64,000 nt of DNA, from NCBI GenBank assembly GCA_943788095.1, contig CALSOZ010000007.1, positions 1-64,000 of the forward strand. The letters run 5' to 3'. Position 1 is the first letter of the stretch. The number at the start of each line of letters is the position of its first letter. Of this stretch, positions 53,301 to 59,300 are shown in pieces. The position numbers and the translations under genes are program-made. The DNA comes from an uncultured Flavobacteriaceae bacterium. Lineage in GTDB: Bacteria; Bacteroidota; Bacteroidia; Flavobacteriales; Flavobacteriaceae. Below the pieces are notes generated by a model. The model did not search any database. It was given only the letters and a program-made list of their open reading frames with translations, and was not told the DNA's origin.

Positions 53301-56300
53301 CAGCTCCAAGAGAACTAATCGTTGCGTTTGGCGCTTGATCGATTGTGATTGTAATTTCTTCAAAATCAGTGGAAGAACAAGGCGCATTGCTCGTTGCGGT
53401 TAGGCGTAAGGTCACAAAGCCATTCGCAATATCTGCAGCATTAAATGTGTAAGAAGGGTTTAGATCTGTTGGGTTTGAAAAATCTCCCGTTCCAACTGGG
53501 TTTACACGAGTCCAATTTATTGTATTATTTGTGGGATCTTCAACAGAATTACCAGTTAAGTTATATTTCGATTGTGAACTACAAACAGTATCCGTGAGAG
53601 TCGTCATAGACACCACAGGAGTTTTAATCACATTCATCGTAAATTGTTGTGTGGTGGGTTCATCACAAGGTGTGATTCCGTCCACACTAATTTGTATCAC
53701 AACCGTATCGCTATCGGCTCCAGGTTCATAGGTTGGACTGGCGGTATTTCCAGCAGAAATAGTTCCCGTACCACTGATAATTGTCCAGTTAATTGTACTG
53801 GCGTTGTGATTCGTAAAAGTCGCTGTTAATGGTTTATCAACGCCTTCACAGAAAAAACCATCATCGGTAAAATTGATCGTCGCTAAAGGATCAATATTTA
53901 ATTTAAATGTTTCTATGATTTGAGTACTACATGGCGCAGTTGGATTTAACGTAAAAATTAAATTCACAAAACCAGTACCAATATCAGCAGACGAAGGCTC
54001 ATAAGATGGAGTTAAGGTGTTGGCTACTAATAATGTACCCGAACCAGATGATGTCCAACCGAATGTGTCAACAGAACTTTCATTATCTATAGAAACTGTT
54101 CCTGTTGGGATTGTATAACTTCCTTGTGATTCACAAATTGTGTCTTCGTTTGTTGTTAGAGTGACCACAGGATTTCTTGTAATCGTGTGAGTAATTAACT
54201 CCGAAATTGTTCCAACACATGGTGCAATTGCGTCTGCAGTAACGACTAATTCAACTAAGCCATTTGCAATTTCATTGGGACCAGGCGTGTATTCAGTGGT
54301 AATGTTATTAATGGATGCTGTAAAAGTTCCATCGCCTCCATTATTCGTCCAAACTAGGTTTGTAACATTGGTTTCTGTTGCATCAATAGTTGATATAATC
54401 GCTCCCTCACAAATATTTTGAGAAACACCTGGAAATAATATCGGACTTTCCTGAACAGGGATTCGAACCACTTCCACAACAGCGGCACCACAGGGTGCGT
54501 TTGGAGTGACGGTCAGGGTCAAATCTATATATCCGTTGTTTATATCTGTAGTACTTGGTGTAATTATTGGACTCAAGTTCGTCGGGTTTGCAATGGTGGT
54601 TCCAGTCCCTGTTGTTGACGTCCAAATAAAGGAATCTGCATCGGTAATCGTAGTACCTACTACTGCAACATTAGTTTCATCCTCACAAATTGGAGCTTGT
54701 GGCGTTACCACTACAACCGTTGGTGAATCCACAAAAGAAACAACCATTGAAGTGACTTCATCAGCCGTACATGGATCTAGTGCAACCGCTGTTAAAGTTA
54801 AGGTTACCGATCCATTAGCTAAATCGCCTGTTCCTGGATTATAAATTGGGTCTATAATATTAACAATGTCAGAATCAAAAGTTCCATCCCCTGCTCCATT
54901 GGACCAAACTAAATTATTAACCGTCGTTGTATCAAAACTAGCGGTGGTAATTTGGAACGGTAAATCACATTCTGTTAAGTCAACACCCGCATCAGCAACC
55001 GGTAAAACCTGAAATAAAAGATTGAAACTTTCGGTCACCTCAATTGCACATGGAGCAACAGAGTCAACAGTGATTGTTAAAGTCACATTGCCAGCCGCTA
55101 AATCGGCATTAGAAGGATTATAAATAGGATTCAAAGGATTTGCGGAAGCCGTAAAAACGCCGGTACCCGTGGTTTTCCAAACAATGGAATTAATATCGTA
55201 AGCCGTCGCTGGTGCAATGGACACTCCTCCAATTCCAAATGTATTTTGATCGATACAAATTGAAGTTGTTGGTGGAACCGTAATAACCGGTAATTTTTGT
55301 AAATCAAGCTGAATGGTGTCTGTAACTAAACCAACGCATGGCGCATTTGAATTTGCTTCAAGCGTAAGAATCACAAAACCTGTATCGTAATCTGTCGCAG
55401 AAGGTGTATACGTTTCTAATAAATTGTTCGGATTTGCTGTTGACCAAGTCCCTGTTCCTGAAGAAGACCAAGTAACCGTTGAATAATCAATAGCAGTCGC
55501 TTGATTGGTCACATAAAATGACGGTGCAAGTGCACCTTCACATAAACTTACTATTGGTGGCCCCGCATCTACAGTTGGTTTTTCAATAAAATTTAGTGTA
55601 ATTGTGTCTTGTGTTGAGGAATTACAATTTAAAGGCGTTCTAGAAGCGGTTAAGGTTAGTGTCACCACGCCGAGTTCATAATCGGCAGGTTGTGGAAAAT
55701 AGGTTGGTGTTTCAGTCGTTTCCAACCCTCCAAAATTACCGGTTCCTGAGGTTTCCCATAATAAGGTATCATAGTGATCTAAAACGATATTAGTAATCGG
55801 AAAGTTGGGTGTATCCACACACAAATTCACATTTGGATTGATAAACGTAATTTCTGGTATTTTGTTGATTGTCAGCTTCATTTGGTCGACTGCATCTGCG
55901 TTACAAGGAAAATTTTTAGTTCCTCGAATTGTTAAGATTACAGATCCAGAGCTTTTATCATTATCTCCAGGAGAATAAATTGGAGAAAGTGTATTTGCTC
56001 CAGTCCATGATCCATCACCATCAGAATCCCAAATCACATCAACATAATTAGTAGCACTCGCAGAGTTGATTTCATAATCCTCATCTTCACAAATTTGAGC
56101 ATCATTTCCAGCATCAACAACTGGCTTTGAAACAATTGTAATAGTGGTATTTGAACTCGATGGTATTGTACATGGAGCAATCGCGTTGGCTTCAAGGGTC
56201 AGAAAAATAGTTCCAGATTCATTAGCTTGAGAGGTATAGGTTGGATTACTAGTATTATCATTAGTAAAACTTCCTGTTCCACCACTACGGATCCAGCTAT

Positions 56301-59300
56301 AACTACTAGCATTGGTTCCTGTTCCAGGGATTGTAACGATATCTCCTTGGCAAATTGTTTGTGCAAGACCTGCGTTTGTGATTGGATTTTTTTGAATGGT
56401 TAAAACCATTGTATCGGAATCAGCTGCACAACCTGCCTGTGATGCTGTAACGGTAAAACTCACCGACCCCGATGATTTATCTCCTGGGCTGAGTGTATAT
56501 ATAGGATCTTCAACATTCACATTATCGAAACTACCTGATCCAGTTGAAGTCCACGTAATTAAATTTTCATTTGCTACCGTTGATTGTAATTGATAGGTGT
56601 TATTGCTTTCACAAATGGTCGCATCGCCACCCGCCACAGCTGATGGTGCTGCATTAATTGTGTAGAGCACAGAATCTGTATCATTTGAACCACAGCTATT
56701 CATAGGAGTAACATCTACAATAAGTGTTACTGTAGAATTTAAATCGCTTGCAGCAGGAACATAGATTGGATTTTGAACCGTAGGATCAATGAAAAAACCG
56801 TTTCCTGTTGCTGGATCGACCCTCCATAATATGGACTCAGCGTTTTGAATCGATGCCCCAATAATGTTTATGGGACCTTCACAGGCTAAACTGTCAGGAC
56901 CTGCATTAACTAGCGGTGCTTTTACGATATTTAAAATTAAATCATCTGAAATTGGTGCCGTACAAGGGCTATTCCCAGAAGTAGAAAGCGTCAAGGTAAC
57001 CGTACCATTTATAATATCAGATGCCCCTGGAATATATGTAGGCGTTAAAGAACTTAAATTCGTAAAGGTTCCATCTCCAGATCGAGTCCAAGCATATGTA
57101 CTTGGCACTCCATTCGTTACCGTCACTTGGCCAGGAGAAAATGTGTAATTAGAACCGTCACAAATGGTAGCCTCCACAGGCGCAATATCTACAACTGGAG
57201 GTGGAGTGATCAGAATGTCAACTGAATCTGTATCACTCGGACATGTATTTCCAGAAAAAGCTTCTAAGCTTAAAGTGATAGATCCTACAAAACTCAAATC
57301 GGCTACACTTGGTGTAAACACAGGTCTAAAAGGATCTGCTGCATTCAAAGTTCCCGTAATTCCAGCAGGTAAAGTCCAAACTAAGTTGGCTGCATCTGCA
57401 TTTAAAGTCCCACTAGCATCAATAGGCACATCGACTGTACCACATGTAATAACATCTGGACCTGCATTTGCAGTAGGAATCGCGTCTATATTAATGGTAA
57501 TTATATCTGAATAGGTTTGCGTACAAGGCCCTAATCCAGTGACTGTGAGTCTTAACGTTGCAAACCCAGTTGAAATATCAGCAGCACTTGGTGTATAAGT
57601 TGGGTTTAAAATATTCGGATCATTAAAATCTCCAGAGCCAACATCGTTTGACCACACGACAGAAGAGGTTTCGTAATTGATGACTGTGGACTGTAGTTGA
57701 ATGTGCGTCGATGGTGTTTCACAAATATCAAAAGCAGGACCGTCTGTAATGGAAATCACTGGCTCTGGCTGCATGGTCACTATCACCTGATTTGTTTCTG
57801 TACAACCGTTTGGTGTTGTTTCTGTTAAAATATAAGTAGTTGTAACTGTTGGTGTTACCAATGGGTTGGAGTTTGTAGATGTAAATCCTACAGGGATACT
57901 ACTCCAACTGTACGTGTTTCCTAGAACCGAAGCGGCTCCAACATTAATGGATTCAAATTCACAAATTGATGTATCCGAAATGACCTGAGCGTCTGGAAGC
58001 GGATCCGTTACAATTTCAAAAGTATCTTCAACAAAGCAACCTGTCGTGCTGTTTGTAATTCTATAGGTGAAAATTTGAGTGTTAACTTGGTTAAAATTTA
58101 AAGTTTTTAGATTCGAATTATCTATAGAAACTGATGGATTAACACTTAGGTTTGAATACCAGGCATAGGTGTGGTTCGCTATAAATGCTTCACCAAATGT
58201 TGCAGAATCTCCCAAACAAAACATTTGATTTGGGATATCAGTTATTGAAGGCGCAGGATTGACTACAATTTCCACTTCATTAGAAAATGCAGACGGACAA
58301 GTCCCATTTTGAACTTCTGCTCTAAATTTAGTGGTTTGAGTAAGAACTGAAACCGTGTAACTATTGGTTGTATTCGAGATACTTGTCCAGCTAGCTCCAT
58401 TATCAATGGACTCTTGCCATTGTGTTATGGTGCCTACTTCAGATGCTAAATTGATGACTCCACCAACATTATTTTCACAAATTGATGTAGTGGTAGTTGA
58501 AAGTACACCACCTTCACTAACTGGCGTAACCTCGACAAATGCAGGCGTTGAAAATTCTTCTGGCGCGGAGCCACTTTGCAACACGGCTCTGTAATATAAA
58601 TTTGAAGTGGTATTCACAACTGTATAGGTAGATCCTACATTACTTATCGGTAAAACACCGGATGTAAAATCAACCACTGGTGATGATTCCCATCTGATAA
58701 TACTTCCTGTCTGACCCGATAAAGTTAATACAGTAGAATTCGTTCCACTACAAACCGTTGTGGTCCCAGAAACACTTCCACCCACTGAAGTTGGAAAAAT
58801 AGTGACGGAAACTGAGGTTCTATTTACACTTTCACAACCACTAACATCAACTTGTGCTGCAAAATAATTTCCATTAACCAATGGAAATGATGTTGTATAT
58901 TGACTTCCTGCTACCGCTTGATTATACCAAACGGGTGTTCCAGAACTCGAAATTTGTAAATCTGAAATTGTCGCTGAATCCGATTCTAAAAATGATTGCG
59001 CATTCGCAATCGGTGCATTTGGAAGCGTTGGTTGGGCATCTATAATTATATTTAAGGAAGCTGAAGAAGTACAACCTAAAGAATTAGTGACAGTATAATT
59101 GTAAGTTCCCGATGGAAGACCGGTAATTGTGTAGCTTGAACCAGAATTAGTAATCGAAATATTATCACTCGTTCTTGTTAAAGTCCAATTTCCTGTTGAT
59201 GGCAAATCGGTCAAAGTCACAGAACCTGTAGAACTGGTACATGAAGGTTGAACAAGTGTTCCAACAACAGGCGCAGATTGTACGGGGATCGCATCGATGG

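Noticed and set aside
44355-57768. Regular spacing of repeats as a CRISPR array
   Set aside because: The period is about 280 bp, the units are coding and diverged, and there are no cas genes.
44624-58594. About twenty plus-strand open frames of 60-116 codons inside the giant gene
   Set aside because: They are antisense shadows of repeated modules, recur at the same phase in each module, and have no known motifs or promoters.
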